NCBI RefSeq assembly: GCF_000024365.1
Contig: NC_013235.1
Coordinates: 3,038,001 to 3,102,000, forward strand
Direction of reading: 5' to 3'
Origin: Nakamurella multipartita DSM 44233
GTDB lineage: Bacteria; Actinomycetota; Actinomycetes; Mycobacteriales; Nakamurellaceae
Length of the DNA stretch: 64,000 bases
Part shown: one piece after another, positions 34,903 to 44,344 of the stretch
Layout of the letters: each line of letters starts with the position of its first letter
Position numbering within the stretch: the stretch's first letter is position 1
The notes under the pieces: generated by a model
Database searches by the model: none
Seen by the model: the letters and a program-made list of their open reading frames with translations, nothing else
Told to the model about the DNA's origin: nothing
Made by a program: the position numbers and the translations under genes

Positions 34903-36099
34903 GTGCACACCCTCGATGACCTGCTGGCCACCGGCGTCGCCGGCCGGACCGTGCTCGTCCGCGCCGACCTGAACGTGCCCCTGGACGGCGACGTCATCAC
35001 CGACGACGGCCGCATCCGCGCCTGCCTGCCCACCGTGCGGGCGCTGATCGCCGGCGGGGCGAAGGTGGTGGTGACCGCGCACCTGGGCCGGCCCAAGGGC
35101 GCACCCGAGCCGAAGTACTCCCTGGCCCCGGCCGCGGCCCGGATGGCCGAGCTGCTGGAGACCGACATCCCGCTGGCCAAGGACTTCGTCGGCCCGTCGG
35201 CCGCCGAGACCGTCGCCGCCCTGGGCAACGGCCAGGTCGCCATCCTGGAGAACGTGCGCTTCGACGCCCGCGAGACCAGCAAGGACGCCGCCGAGCGCGG
35301 TGCGCTGGCCGATGACCTGGTCGCCGTGGTCGGCTCGGACGCCGCGTTCGTCTCCGATGGCTTCGGCGTCGTGCACCGCAAGCAGGCCTCGGTCTACGAG
35401 ATCGCGCAGCGGCTGCCGCACTACGCCGGTTACCTGGTCTCCACCGAGACGGCCGTGCTCAAGAAGCTGACCGTGGACCCCGACCGCCCGTACGCGGTGA
35501 TCCTGGGCGGGTCCAAGGTGTCGGACAAGCTCGGCGTCATCACCGCCCTGCTGCCCCAGGTGGACAAGCTGCTGATCGGCGGCGGCATGGCCTTCACCTT
35601 CCTGGCCGCGCAGGGCTTCGGGGTCGGCAGCTCGCTGCTGCAGGAGGACCAGATCCAGACCTGCAAGGACCTGCTGGCCCACGCCGGCGACAAGATCGTG
35701 CTGCCCACCGACGTGGTCGTGGCCGACGCCTTCTCCGCGGACGCGGCGGTCAAGACCGTCGGCGTCGACGGCATCGAGGACGGCTGGATGGGCCTGGACA
35801 TCGGCCCGTCCAGTGCCGCCAACTTCGCCGAGGTCGTCTCCGGCGCGGCCACCGTCTTCTGGAACGGCCCGATGGGCGTGTTCGAGCTCGCGCCGTTCGC
35901 CGCCGGCACCAAGGCCGTGGCCGAGGCCATCGCCGCCTCGCCGTCCTTCTCCGTGGTCGGTGGCGGCGACTCGGCCGCCGCGGTCCGCACGCTCTGCGTG
36001 GACGAGGCCGGATTCACCCACATCTCCACCGGCGGTGGCGCCTCGTTGGAGTATCTCGAGGGCAAGGAACTGCCCGGTATCGCCGTCCTGGAGGACTGA
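34903..36099 (+). CDS. pgk: Phosphoglycerate kinase
   Basis: 398 residues. N-domain substrate residues are in [15 protein letters not shown] and [10 protein letters not shown]; the hinge and nucleotide domain in [25 protein letters not shown] and [12 protein letters not shown]. It makes ATP from 1,3-bisphosphoglycerate. The GTG start has TAGGAG 8 nt upstream. 6 bp separate it from tpiA, and its own 3' end supplies the tpiA ribosome site. Confidence 0.97.
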   Translation: MHTLDDLLATGVAGRTVLVRADLNVPLDGDVITDDGRIRACLPTVRALIAGGAKVVVTAHLGRPKGAPEPKYSLAPAAARMAELLETDIPLAKDFVGPSAAETVAALGNGQVAILENVRFDARETSKDAAERGALADDLVAVVGSDAAFVSDGFGVVHRKQASVYEIAQRLPHYAGYLVSTETAVLKKLTVDPDRPYAVILGGSKVSDKLGVITALLPQVDKLLIGGGMAFTFLAAQGFGVGSSLLQEDQIQTCKDLLAHAGDKIVLPTDVVVADAFSADAAVKTVGVDGIEDGWMGLDIGPSSAANFAEVVSGAATVFWNGPMGVFELAPFAAGTKAVAEAIAASPSFSVVGGGDSAAAVRTLCVDEAGFTHISTGGGASLEYLEGKELPGIAVLED

Positions 36100-36105
36100 A
36101 CACAC

Positions 36106-36891
<786 letters not shown>

Positions 36892-36901
36892 CCCGGCGGG
36901 T

Positions 36902-36907
36902 TAGACT
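36902..36907 (+). promoter_or_regulatory. Candidate -10 box before secG
   Basis: TAGACT just after the tpiA stop, with a predicted ~27-nt leader to the ATG at 36941. Confidence 0.4.
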
Positions 36908-36940
36908 CGGCGGACCCCTGACCCCGCACGCAAGGCAGTC

Positions 36941-37177
36941 ATGATTCTCTTCCTGCAGATCCTGCTCGTCATCACCAGCCTCACGCTGATGGCGTTGATC
37001 CTGTTGCACCGCGGCAAGGGTGGCGGGCTGTCGTCGCTGTTCGGCGGGACGATGCAGTCGTCCCTGTCTGGATCGTCGGTGGTGGAGAAGAACCTGGACC
37101 GGCTGACCCTGTTCGTCGCGGCCGTCTGGGCGATCTCCATCGTCGGCGTCGGGTTGCTGCTCAAGGTCGGTGCCTGA
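36941..37177 (+). CDS. secG: Preprotein translocase subunit SecG
   Basis: 78 residues, two transmembrane helices (MILFLQILLVITSLTLMALI and LTLFVAAVWAISIVGVGLLL) flanking the Gly/Ser-rich cytosolic loop with RGKGGGLSSLFGG. Auxiliary subunit of SecYEG. Its place directly after tpiA is the usual actinobacterial one. Confidence 0.94.
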   Translation: MILFLQILLVITSLTLMALILLHRGKGGGLSSLFGGTMQSSLSGSSVVEKNLDRLTLFVAAVWAISIVGVGLLLKVGA

Positions 37178-37218
37178 CTCCAGCGGTATCGGCCACAGTC
37201 CAAGACGAGGCGGTTGGC

Positions 37219-37566
37219 ATGGCAGCTGGCAATCCGATCCGGGGGTCCCGGGTCGGCGCGGGCCGGATGGGCGAATCTGATCGCGGGGAGTCCGCGCCCC
37301 GGCAACGCTTCGAGTTCTACTGCGCGAACGGGCACGCCACGGCGTTGGCGTTCGCGATGGACGCCGAGATCCCCGACCTGTGGGACTGCCCGCGCTGCGG
37401 GTCGCCCGCCGGTCGGGATCGAGCGGCTCCGCCGCCGGCCACCAAGGTCGAGCCGTACAAATCGCACCTGGCCTACGTCAAGGAGCGGCGCAGCGACGAG
37501 GACGGCGAGGCCCTGCTCGCCGAGGCCCTGGCCCGGATCGAGGACAAGCGGACCCCGCGCAGCTGA
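37219..37566 (+). CDS. rbpA: RNA polymerase-binding protein RbpA
   Basis: 115 residues. An N-terminal disordered tail with NPIRGSRVGAG, a core with FYCANGHATALAF and DLWDCPRCGSPAG forming the zinc-like Cys set, then the sigma-interacting helix SDEDGEALLAEALARI. RbpA stabilises the open complex with the primary sigma factor and is found only in actinobacteria. A GAGGCGG stretch precedes ATG 37219. Confidence 0.95.
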   Translation: MAAGNPIRGSRVGAGRMGESDRGESAPRQRFEFYCANGHATALAFAMDAEIPDLWDCPRCGSPAGRDRAAPPPATKVEPYKSHLAYVKERRSDEDGEALLAEALARIEDKRTPRS

Positions 37567-37714
37567 CGGGTTGCCGGGCATTCGATCACTCGATCGTGGT
37601 GTCCGGTGACCCGAACAGGTCAAAGCACCGATCACCCGTTGTTGATGTGAATCAGCTGAGCGATGATTCGCTGATCGCCGCGTCGGGCGGCGCACGTCCT
37701 GCGGGGGTGGACCA

Positions 37715-38245
37715 GTGATCTCGATCAGGCGAATGTTCGCGATGTCCGGCGCAGTCCTGGCCGGTGCGGTGCTGGTGGTGGGGTGCGGGTCGGCCGGCAG
37801 CGGCAGCACCACCGTCGCGGCCGCACCGTCCACGGTCACCGCCACCACCACCGTGGTCAAGACGGTGCGCAGCACCACCGAGGAGACGGTCACCACCACC
37901 GTCACCGCCGGGGCCGGCAGCTCGGACTATCCGCCGGCGGACTTCTTCGACAATGGCAACGGCGTCTACAGCGCGTTCGAGACCAACCACGACGCGTTCG
38001 ACTGCGACGCCGAGTTCAACCGGTGCTGGGGGGTCAAGGTGACCGCGCCGGCCGGCTGTCCAAATGGCGTCGCGCTCAAGCTCACGATCTTCCCGGAGGG
38101 CAGCAACGACGCCGCGGCCACGGTGGAGCAGACCACCGGGACGGCGCTGGCCCCGCAGGAGATCGCCACCGTCGTGGTCGGCTCCAGCAAGCTGCCGGAT
38201 GAGCAGAAGTACGAGGCCGAGATCACCGAAGCCGGCTGCGCCTGA
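37715..38245 (+). CDS. Putative secreted lipoprotein
   Basis: 176 residues. The signal peptide ends in a lipobox LVVGCGSAG, so the mature protein begins at Cys ~24 and is anchored to the outer face of the membrane. A long Thr/Val/Ser spacer (STTVAAAPSTVTATTTVVKT) precedes a C-terminal domain with three or four Cys (DAFDCDAEFNRCWG; AGCPNG; EAGCA). Function unknown. GTG 37715 has a GGGGGTGG site; ATG 37733 is an alternative that still leaves a signal peptide. Confidence 0.75.
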   Translation: MISIRRMFAMSGAVLAGAVLVVGCGSAGSGSTTVAAAPSTVTATTTVVKTVRSTTEETVTTTVTAGAGSSDYPPADFFDNGNGVYSAFETNHDAFDCDAEFNRCWGVKVTAPAGCPNGVALKLTIFPEGSNDAAATVEQTTGTALAPQEIATVVVGSSKLPDEQKYEAEITEAGCA

Positions 38246-38260
38246 GCCTGCGCGGGCGCG

Positions 38261-38845
38261 CTACAGGTGCTTGAGCATCCGGGTGTTGCCCAGGGTGTTC
38301 GGCTTGACGTAGGGCAGGTCCAGGAACTCGGCCACCCCGCGGTCGTAGGACGAGCGCAGCTCGGCGTGCGCCTGCGGGGACAGGTCCAGCTCGTGGATGG
38401 TCTCGAAGCCCAGCGACCGGAAGAACGGCACCTCGAAGGTCAGCACGAACAGCCGGTGCAGGCCCAGTTCCACCGCGTGCGCGATGATCTCCTCGCAGAC
38501 CAGCCGGCCGACGCCGCGGCGCCGGGCCCGCGGGTCGGTGGCCACGGTGCGGATCTCGCCCAGGTCCTCCCAGAACACGTGCAGCGCACCGCAGCCGACC
38601 ACCGTCTCGCCCAGCCGGGCCACCCAGAACTCGGTGACGTCCTCGTACAGGTTGGCCAGCGTCTTCTCCAGCAGGATCGGCCCGGCGTAGGCATCGACCA
38701 GCCGTTTGATCTCCCGGACGTCGCCGACCCGGGCCCGCTGCACGGTCACCGATCCGGTTGCCGACCCGGCGACCGGGCCCACCGGGTGGCCGTCCGCGTC
38801 GGCGCTCGGCCCGAGCCCCGGAGGCGGGCGGTGATCGGCAGTCAC
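38261..38845 (-). CDS. argA: Amino-acid N-acetyltransferase (ArgA/Rv2747 type)
   Basis: 194 residues. After a ~30-residue Pro/Gly-rich leader comes a GNAT domain: RARVGDVREIKRLVDAYAGP, FWVARLGETVVGCGALHVFW, the acetyl-CoA loop TDPRARRRGVGRLVCEE, and LGLHRLFVLTFEVPFFRSLG. It matches the short mycobacterial enzyme that acetylates glutamate or glutamine for arginine synthesis. GTG 38845 is supported by a TAGGGT -10 box 8 nt upstream. Next to rimO-pgsA-cinA-clgR, close to the mycobacterial Rv2747-Rv2745c order. Confidence 0.88.
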   Translation of the reverse strand: MTADHRPPPGLGPSADADGHPVGPVAGSATGSVTVQRARVGDVREIKRLVDAYAGPILLEKTLANLYEDVTEFWVARLGETVVGCGALHVFWEDLGEIRTVATDPRARRRGVGRLVCEEIIAHAVELGLHRLFVLTFEVPFFRSLGFETIHELDLSPQAHAELRSSYDRGVAEFLDLPYVKPNTLGNTRMLKHL

Positions 38846-38853
38846 GACGCATC

Positions 38854-38859
38854 ACCCTA
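38854..38859 (-). promoter_or_regulatory. argA -10 box
   Basis: TAGGGT on the minus strand with 8 nt to the GTG. It abuts the tandem repeat array, which therefore occupies the -35 and upstream region. Confidence 0.45.
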
Positions 38860-38860
38860 G

Positions 38861-39020
38861 TTGGCCGAGCTGGCGAGGCCACCATCCGGACAGCGTTGGC
38901 CGAGCTGACGAGGCCACCATCCGGACAGCGTTGGCCGAGCTGGCGAGGCCACCATCCGGACAGCGTCGGCCGAGCCCGCGAGGCCACCATCCGGCCACCG
39001 TCGGCCGAGCCCGCGAGGCC
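38861..39020. repeat. 35-bp tandem repeat array (4.6 copies) between argA and rimO
   Basis: Units at 38861-38895, 38896-38930, 38931-38965, 38966-39000 and a 20-bp partial at 39001-39020. Units 1 and 3 are identical, unit 2 differs by one base, and unit 4 differs at several. Each contains GGCCGAGC and GCGAGGCC, which are near-inverted. No spacers, so not CRISPR. Confidence 0.92.
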
Positions 39021-39058
39021 AGGTCCGTCGCGTGACCGGCGAGCGGTCGGTGAGCGAC

Positions 39059-39064
39059 TAAGGT
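39059..39064 (+). promoter_or_regulatory. rimO -10 box, leaderless type
   Basis: TAAGGT, 6 nt, GTG at 39071, identical in hexamer and spacing to mshC. Confidence 0.55.
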
Positions 39065-39070
39065 GAGCCG

Positions 39071-40528
39071 GTGTCCACAGGTTCCACGGCAGCCACCCGC
39101 GTCGGTCTGGTGACCCTGGGCTGTGCCCGCAACGACGTGGATTCCTCCGAGCTGGCCGGCCGGCTGCAGGCCGACGGCTACCAGTTGGTGACCGACGAGG
39201 CCGAACCGGCCGACGTGATCGTGGTCAACACCTGCGCGTTCGTCGACGCGGCCAAGAAGGACTCGATCGACGCCGTGCTCGCGGCGGCCGACACCGGCGC
39301 GAAGGTCGTCGCGGTCGGGTGCATGGCCGAGCGGTACGGCGCCGAGCTGGCCCAGGCGCTGCCCGAGGCGGACGCGGTGCTCGGCTTCGACGCCTACCCG
39401 CGGCTGGGCTCGTTGCTCGGCGACGTGCTCGACGGGCACCGACCCGCGGCGCACACCCCGGTGGACCGGCGGACCCTGCTGCCGATCAGCCCGGTGGCCC
39501 GGGCGGGTGCGGTGTCCGGGGTCAGCGTGCCCGGTCACGCCGCCGGTCCGGTCGTGCCGCGCACGCTGCTCGACGAGGGGCCGGTGGCCCCGCTCAAGAT
39601 CGCCTCGGGCTGCGACCGGCGCTGCACGTTCTGCGCCATCCCCTCGTTCCGGGGCGCGTTCGTGTCCCGGCCGCCGGCCGAGATCCTGCAGGAGGCGGCC
39701 TGGCTGGTCGATCAGGGCGTGCGGGAGGTCGTGCTGGTCAGCGAGAACACCACGTCCTACGGCAAGGATCTGCCCGGCGATCGGCAACTGGCCGACCTGC
39801 TGGCCGGCCTGGCCCAGGTGCCCGGGCTGACCCGGGTGCGGCTGTCCTACCTGCAGCCGGCCGAGACCCGACCCTGGCTGATCCAGGCCATCGCCGAGAT
39901 CCCGGCCGTGGCCGACTACTTCGACATGTCGTTTCAACACTCCTCGCCGGCGGTGCTGCGCCGGATGCGCCGGTACGGCTCGACCGACTCCTTCCTGCAG
40001 CTGGTCGAGCAGATCCGGGTCGCGGCCCCGGACGCCGGGATCCGGTCCAACGTGATCGTCGGGTTCCCGGGGGAGACCGAGGAGGACCTGGCCGAGCTGG
40101 AGCGGTTCCTGGTCGGGGCCCGCCTGGATGCGGTCGGTGTGTTCGGCTACTCCGACGAGGACGGCACCGAGGCGCTCGGGCTGGCCGGCAAGCATGACGA
40201 GGACGTCATCGCCGAGCGGGTCGAGCGGATCACCGAACTGGTCGAGGAGCTCAGCGCGCAGCGGGCCGAGGACCGCATCGGCTCGCAGCTGCTGGTGATG
40301 GTCGATCGAGCGGCCGGTGACCCGGACGGCGACGGGATGGCCGTCGGTCGCGGCGACCATCAGGCCCCCGACGTCGACGGCGAGGTCCGGTTGATCGCCG
40401 ACCGGGTGCTGCGGCCCGGCGAACTCGTCCGCTGCACGGTGACCGACAGCGACGGGATCGACCTGGTCGCCACGGTGGAGCCGGCCGCGGATCCGGCGGA
40501 GCCGGCGCTCCGGGTCGCGCCGCGATGA
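39071..40528 (+). CDS. rimO: Ribosomal protein S12 methylthiotransferase RimO
   Basis: 485-residue radical-SAM enzyme adding a methylthio group to an Asp of ribosomal protein S12. The UPF0004 domain has [35 protein letters not shown] and [11 protein letters not shown], supplying the auxiliary cluster cysteines. The radical-SAM motif is CDRRCTFC. The C-terminal TRAM domain has an acidic insert ([19 protein letters not shown]). Overlaps pgsA by 4 bp. Confidence 0.95.
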   Translation: MSTGSTAATRVGLVTLGCARNDVDSSELAGRLQADGYQLVTDEAEPADVIVVNTCAFVDAAKKDSIDAVLAAADTGAKVVAVGCMAERYGAELAQALPEADAVLGFDAYPRLGSLLGDVLDGHRPAAHTPVDRRTLLPISPVARAGAVSGVSVPGHAAGPVVPRTLLDEGPVAPLKIASGCDRRCTFCAIPSFRGAFVSRPPAEILQEAAWLVDQGVREVVLVSENTTSYGKDLPGDRQLADLLAGLAQVPGLTRVRLSYLQPAETRPWLIQAIAEIPAVADYFDMSFQHSSPAVLRRMRRYGSTDSFLQLVEQIRVAAPDAGIRSNVIVGFPGETEEDLAELERFLVGARLDAVGVFGYSDEDGTEALGLAGKHDEDVIAERVERITELVEELSAQRAEDRIGSQLLVMVDRAAGDPDGDGMAVGRGDHQAPDVDGEVRLIADRVLRPGELVRCTVTDSDGIDLVATVEPAADPAEPALRVAPR

Positions 40529-41115
40529 CCGATCGGCCGCCCCCGCCGGTCTCGCTGGTCAACCTGCCCAACGCGCTGACCGTCCTGCGGCTCATCCTGG
40601 TCCCGGTCTTCCTGCTGGCGTTGTTCGCCGAAGGCGGCCACGACACCACCTGGCGGTGGATTGCCTGGGCGGTGTTCGCGTTGGCCGCCATCACCGACCG
40701 CTACGACGGCCACATCGCCCGCAAACGCGGGCAGGTGACCGACTTCGGCAAGATCGCCGATCCCATCGCGGACAAGGCCCTGACCGGCTCCGCCCTGATC
40801 GGCCTGTCCATGCTGGGCGATCTGGCCTGGTGGATCACCGTGTTGATCCTGGTCCGGGAGATCGGCATCACGCTGCTGCGACTGGCGGTGATCCGTTACG
40901 GGGTCATCGCGGCCAGCCCCGGCGGCAAGGCCAAGACGTTCGTGCAGATCATCGCCATCGGCCTGTACATCCTGCCGCTGCCGGCCGCGCTGGAGTGGGT
41001 CGCCGAGGGCGCCATGGGCCTGGCCGTGGTGCTGACCGTGGTCACCGGCGTCGACTACGTGGTGCGGGCCGCGCTGCTGTACTCGCGGGCCCACCGGCCG
41101 GCCGGCCAGGCCTGA
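40525..41115 (+). CDS. pgsA: CDP-alcohol phosphatidyltransferase (PgsA type)
   Basis: 196 residues, about six membrane helices. The family active site is complete: [20 protein letters not shown] then KIADPIAD (DxxDG-xxAR-x8-G-xxxD-xxxD). The start [17 protein letters not shown] is typical of CDP-diacylglycerol-glycerol-3-phosphate transferases, making phosphatidylglycerol phosphate. Coupled to rimO by ATGA and followed 10 bp later by cinA. Confidence 0.93.
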   Translation: MTDRPPPPVSLVNLPNALTVLRLILVPVFLLALFAEGGHDTTWRWIAWAVFALAAITDRYDGHIARKRGQVTDFGKIADPIADKALTGSALIGLSMLGDLAWWITVLILVREIGITLLRLAVIRYGVIAASPGGKAKTFVQIIAIGLYILPLPAALEWVAEGAMGLAVVLTVVTGVDYVVRAALLYSRAHRPAGQA

Positions 41116-41125
41116 TCGAGCCGCG

Positions 41126-41671
41126 GTGCCCTCCACCCCCGCCGGGCCCACCCTGGCCGACCTGCTCGGCGTCCCCGGGGCCGCATTGACCCGGCTGATC
41201 GGCGCGCTGACCGACCGCGGTCTGACCGTGGCCACCGCGGAGTCGCTCACCGGCGGCCTGCTCGCCGCCTGCCTGACCGAGGTGCCCGGCTCCAGCGCGG
41301 TCGTCCGCGGGGGCCTCGTGGTGTACGCCACCGACCTCAAATCGACCCTGGCCGGGGTGGACCCGCAGTTGCTGGCCGAGCGGGGACCGGTCGACCCGGA
41401 CGTGGCCGCGGCCCTGGCCGCCGGTGCCCGCGCCCGCTGCGGCGCCGACATCGGCGTCGGCCTCACCGGCGTCGCCGGACCCGATCCGCAGGACGGGGTG
41501 CCGGTGGGGACCTGGTACGTGGCGATCAGCGGCCCGGGGCCGGCCATGGCCCGGCGGACCGCCGATCCGGACGACGCCGGACGGAGCCGGGCCGCCATCC
41601 GGGCCCGAGCCGTTCGCGCGGCCCTGGACCTGCTCGCGGACGCGGCGCACGGCCGCGCAACGGTTTCGTAA
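41126..41671 (+). CDS. cinA: CinA C-terminal domain protein (NMN amidase PncC-like)
   Basis: 181 residues, the stand-alone CinA/PncC amidase domain: LTVATAESLTGGLLAACLTE, VVRGGLVVYATDLKSTL, ADIGVGLTGVAGPDPQDGVP and VGTWYVAIS. It deamidates nicotinamide mononucleotide in NAD recycling; the pyrophosphatase half of full CinA is absent. The last ~40 residues are an Arg/Ala helix. GTG start, in operon with rimO-pgsA. Confidence 0.9.
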   Translation: MPSTPAGPTLADLLGVPGAALTRLIGALTDRGLTVATAESLTGGLLAACLTEVPGSSAVVRGGLVVYATDLKSTLAGVDPQLLAERGPVDPDVAAALAAGARARCGADIGVGLTGVAGPDPQDGVPVGTWYVAISGPGPAMARRTADPDDAGRSRAAIRARAVRAALDLLADAAHGRATVS

Positions 41672-41794
41672 CCCGGCGGTGATGGACTTCGTGGAACATC
41701 GTGACCAGGATCGACGTTGTGGTGGTGAGAGCAAGCGCGCGGGCGCGGATTGCCGTGGTCCTCACCAACCCGGCGGCCCAGATCTTCAGCGCGG

Positions 41795-41800
41795 TACCGT
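41795..41800 (+). promoter_or_regulatory. Candidate clgR -10 box
   Basis: TACCGT, giving a ~23-nt leader that holds the GAGAGGAGG ribosome site. Confidence 0.4.
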
Positions 41801-41829
41801 AGCAACCGACCGCAGAGAGGAGGTGCGAC

Positions 41830-42237
41830 ATGCTCCTGCGTGACGCCGTGGGGGAGACCCTGCGTGACGCCCGGAACCGGCAGAACCGGACGTTGCGCGA
41901 CGTGTCGACCGCCGCAAACGTCTCACTCGGCTATCTCTCGGAGGTCGAGCGAGGACGCAAGGAAGCCTCCAGTGAGCTGCTCGCCTCCATCTGCGACGCC
42001 CTGGATCTGGAGCTGTCGGATTTCCTCGATTCGGTGAGCCGGACGATGCGAACTGTCAGCGTGGCCGACAAGCGGGCCGTGGTGACGAACTCGATCAAGG
42101 CCGGCATGGGTTCCTCGAACCGGGAGCGCCGGATCGACGGGTCGATCAAGGAGTCCATGAAGGACACCCGGATCGAGCCCGAATTCCGGATCGTGGTGCC
42201 GTACGACGGCACCCGCCCGGGCGCGCCGGTCGCCTGA
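41830..42237 (+). CDS. clgR: ClgR, XRE-family activator of Clp protease genes
   Basis: 135 residues. The helix-turn-helix (residues ~8-62) reads [20 protein letters not shown], then [20 protein letters not shown]. The C-terminal stretch [16 protein letters not shown] and [15 protein letters not shown] is specific to ClgR, which activates clp and stress genes and is itself degraded by Clp. A strong GAGAGGAGGTG site precedes ATG 41830. Downstream of rimO-pgsA-cinA but with its own 158-bp leader region. Confidence 0.93.
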   Translation: MLLRDAVGETLRDARNRQNRTLRDVSTAANVSLGYLSEVERGRKEASSELLASICDALDLELSDFLDSVSRTMRTVSVADKRAVVTNSIKAGMGSSNRERRIDGSIKESMKDTRIEPEFRIVVPYDGTRPGAPVA

Positions 42238-42242
42238 GCGCC

Positions 42243-42283
42243 CGCCCGAACCCAACCCGGGCCGCGGTCAGCCCGTTCGGGTG
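42243..42283. terminator. Hairpin between convergent clgR and folA
   Basis: CCCGAAC (42245-42251) pairs with GTTCGGG (42275-42281), extendable by two pairs. It overlaps the folA stop and could end both transcripts. Confidence 0.45.
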
Positions 42284-43218
42284 TGCACCAGCGCCTGCAG
42301 GGCCGACACGGCCCGCAGCGCGTCGTCGGCGGGCACGAACACGTGGTCGTGGTGCCGGCCGGCGATCACGTTGGCCGCGATCCCATCGGTGGCCAATGCC
42401 GTCGCGACCGCGGCGGTCAGCCCGACCGCGTCCAGCGCGGAGTGCACCCGCAGGGTGATCTGCCGGCACCGGAAGGTGCCGGCCAGGCCGGCGTCGGCCG
42501 CCTGCTCGGCCGCCAGTACCAGGGTCAGACCCTCGTCCTCCCGCACCGTGGCCACCGGCGCCAGCCCGTCGGGCACCCGGTCGCCGGGCACCGAGCAGTA
42601 GACGAACTCGCCGTCGCGCAACTCGGGCTGCAGCGATCGCAGCAGCTCGTCAAGATCGGTGACCGGTCGGCGTCGCCGGTAGGTGACGAAGGCGTACCCG
42701 TCGGCCTCCTCCCGGTCGGTGACCGCCCAGAGCGCTGGATCGATGGCCGGGAAGACCGTGTCGCCGGGCGCCGAGAGGTCCAGATGGGTGATCTCCAGCC
42801 GGTCGGCCCGCGGCAGGGCCTGGGCGTAGATCTCGCCGCCGCCGACCACCATCACCACCGGGTCGGTCTGCGCGCCCAGCGCGATCGCGCGGTCCAGCGA
42901 GTCGGCGACCTCGGCGCCGGGGGCCCGCCAGTGCGGGTCCCGGGTGATCACGATGCTGCGCCGGCCGGGCAGCAGGCCCATGGACTCGAAGGTCTTGCGG
43001 CCCATCACCATCGGATGACCCATGGTCAGCCGCTTGAACCGTTTGAGGTCGGCCGGGATGTGCCAGGGCATCGTGCCGGCCGCCCCGATGACCCCGTTAC
43101 GGGCCACCGCCGCAACCAGCACCACCGTCGGCGCTGCGTCGATCATGGTGGCGTCGATCATGGTGGCGTCGATCATGGTGGCGTCGATCATGGTGGCGTC
43201 GATCATGGTGGCGTTCAC
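42268..43218 (-). CDS. folA: Dihydrofolate reductase fused to an ACT domain
   Basis: 316 residues, about twice normal DHFR length. Residues 3-27 are five copies of ATMID encoded by a 15-bp repeat. Residues ~30-184 are [24 protein letters not shown] with the catalytic Asp, [31 protein letters not shown]. Residues ~185-316 are an ACT_7-like domain: [31 protein letters not shown], the [18 protein letters not shown] helix and [21 protein letters not shown] domains usually bind small ligands such as amino acids, so the enzyme may be allosterically controlled. The GTG at 43218 overlaps the thyA stop (GTGA); ATGs inside the repeat give other in-frame starts. Confidence 0.9.
   Translation of the reverse strand: MNATMIDATMIDATMIDATMIDATMIDAAPTVVLVAAVARNGVIGAAGTMPWHIPADLKRFKRLTMGHPMVMGRKTFESMGLLPGRRSIVITRDPHWRAPGAEVADSLDRAIALGAQTDPVVMVVGGGEIYAQALPRADRLEITHLDLSAPGDTVFPAIDPALWAVTDREEADGYAFVTYRRRRPVTDLDELLRSLQPELRDGEFVYCSVPGDRVPDGLAPVATVREDEGLTLVLAAEQAADAGLAGTFRCRQITLRVHSALDAVGLTAAVATALATDGIAANVIAGRHHDHVFVPADDALRAVSALQALVHTRTG
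43136..43210. repeat. Five exact 15-bp tandem repeats in the folA 5' end
   Basis: GCGTCGATCATGGTG (plus-strand sense) five times without mismatch. It stays in frame and encodes ATMID on the minus strand. Each unit brings an in-frame ATG (43206, 43191, 43176, 43161, 43146). Copy number can change without frameshift. Confidence 0.95.
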
Positions 43219-44009
43219 ACCGCGATGGGGGCCTTGATCGCCGGATGCGGGTCGTAGTTCCGGATCACGATGTCGTCCACGGTGAACGCGTCGATCTCGG
43301 TGACGTCCGGCTTGAGTTCAAGTTCGGGCAGCGGCCGCGGGGCGCGGGTGAGCTGCAGCCGGGCCTGATCCAGGTGATTGGCGTACAGGTGGGCATCGCC
43401 CAACGTGTGGATGAACTCGCCCGGCCGCAGGCCGACGACCTGGGCCATCATGCCGGTCAGCAACGCGTAGGAGGCGATGTTGAACGGCACACCCAGGAAC
43501 ACGTCGGCCGAACGCTGGTAGAGCTGGCAGGACAACGCACCGTCGGCGACGTAGAACTGGAACATCGTGTGGCAGGGCGGCAGAGCCATCTGGTCCACCT
43601 CGGCCACGTTCCAGGCCGAGACGATGTGCCGCCGCGAGTCCGGGTTGCTGCGCAACGAACGAACCAGACCGGCGATCTGGTCGATGTGCCGCCCGTCCGG
43701 GGCCGGCCAGGACCGCCACTGATGGCCGTAGACGGGTCCGAGTTCACCGTCGGCGTCGGCCCATTCGTCCCAGATCGTGACGCCGCGTTCCTGCAGCCAG
43801 TGCACGTTGGTCGAACCCTGCAGGAACCACAGCAGCTCGACGATCACCGAGCGCGTGTGCACCTTCTTGGTGGTGACCAACGGAAAGCCGGCCGACAGGT
43901 CGAAGCGCATCTGATGTCCGAAGATGCTGCGGGTGCCGGTCCCGGTTCGGTCGGACTTGACGGCGCCGGTGGTCAGGATGCGGTCCATCAGGTCCAGATA
44001 CTGCTGCAT
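43215..44009 (-). CDS. thyA: Thymidylate synthase ThyA
   Basis: 264 residues. The catalytic Cys is in [17 protein letters not shown]; dUMP and folate residues in [39 protein letters not shown] and [13 protein letters not shown]. Converts dUMP to dTMP, oxidising methylene-THF to DHF, which the downstream folA product then reduces. ATG 44009 has TAGGCT 6 nt upstream, so it is probably leaderless. Its TGA overlaps the folA GTG. Confidence 0.97.
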   Translation of the reverse strand: MQQYLDLMDRILTTGAVKSDRTGTGTRSIFGHQMRFDLSAGFPLVTTKKVHTRSVIVELLWFLQGSTNVHWLQERGVTIWDEWADADGELGPVYGHQWRSWPAPDGRHIDQIAGLVRSLRSNPDSRRHIVSAWNVAEVDQMALPPCHTMFQFYVADGALSCQLYQRSADVFLGVPFNIASYALLTGMMAQVVGLRPGEFIHTLGDAHLYANHLDQARLQLTRAPRPLPELELKPDVTEIDAFTVDDIVIRNYDPHPAIKAPIAV

Positions 44010-44015
44010 GACGCA

Positions 44016-44021
44016 AGCCTA
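44016..44021 (-). promoter_or_regulatory. thyA-folA -10 box, leaderless type
   Basis: TAGGCT on the minus strand, 6 nt, ATG at 44009. Confidence 0.55.
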
Positions 44022-44057
44022 TCGGCCGGTCCGGCCGGACACGCCCATCGCGCACCG

Positions 44058-44333
44058 TCAGCGGCGCGGCTTGTCCCCGGGGGCGCGGCCGGTGGCCAAC
44101 TTGTAGACGCCGGCGACCACGATGGCCCCGATGATCGACCCGATCAGCCCGGAGGGGCGGATCTGCAGGCCGTCACCGGCGATGAGGCTGAAGATCAGGC
44201 CGCCGACGAACGACCCGATCAGGCCGACGACGATCGCCGCGGTCCAGTCGATCGGCCGTTTGCGGCTGCGGAACACCAGCTGCGCCGCGGCGCCGGCCAG
44301 CATCCCCACCAGGATGATCGCGATGATGAGCAC
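44058..44333 (-). CDS. GlsB/YeaQ/YmgE family small membrane protein
   Basis: 91 residues, three hydrophobic helices: MLIIAIILVGMLAGAAAQL, TAAIVVGLIGSFVGGLIFSL and SGLIGSIIGAIVVAGVYKLA, separated by basic (RSRKRPID) and Gly-rich loops. This matches the transglycosylase-associated (GlsB/YeaQ/YmgE) family, linked to envelope stress in other bacteria. GTG 44333 is chosen as the family start; TAACGT lies 8 nt upstream of it. Confidence 0.85.
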   Translation of the reverse strand: MLIIAIILVGMLAGAAAQLVFRSRKRPIDWTAAIVVGLIGSFVGGLIFSLIAGDGLQIRPSGLIGSIIGAIVVAGVYKLATGRAPGDKPRR

Positions 44334-44344
44334 GGGGCCACACG

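Noticed and set aside
37567..37714. AGCGA-TGAT-TCGCT hairpin after rbpA as terminator
   Set aside because: Stem of 5 bp, no T-run and ~95 bp from the stop; not convincing.
38861..39020. CRISPR array
   Set aside because: The 35-bp units are directly adjacent with no unique spacers, and no cas genes are present.
41672..41829. ClgR autoregulatory box upstream of clgR
   Set aside because: No clear match to known ClgR palindromes could be seen by eye, so it is not annotated.
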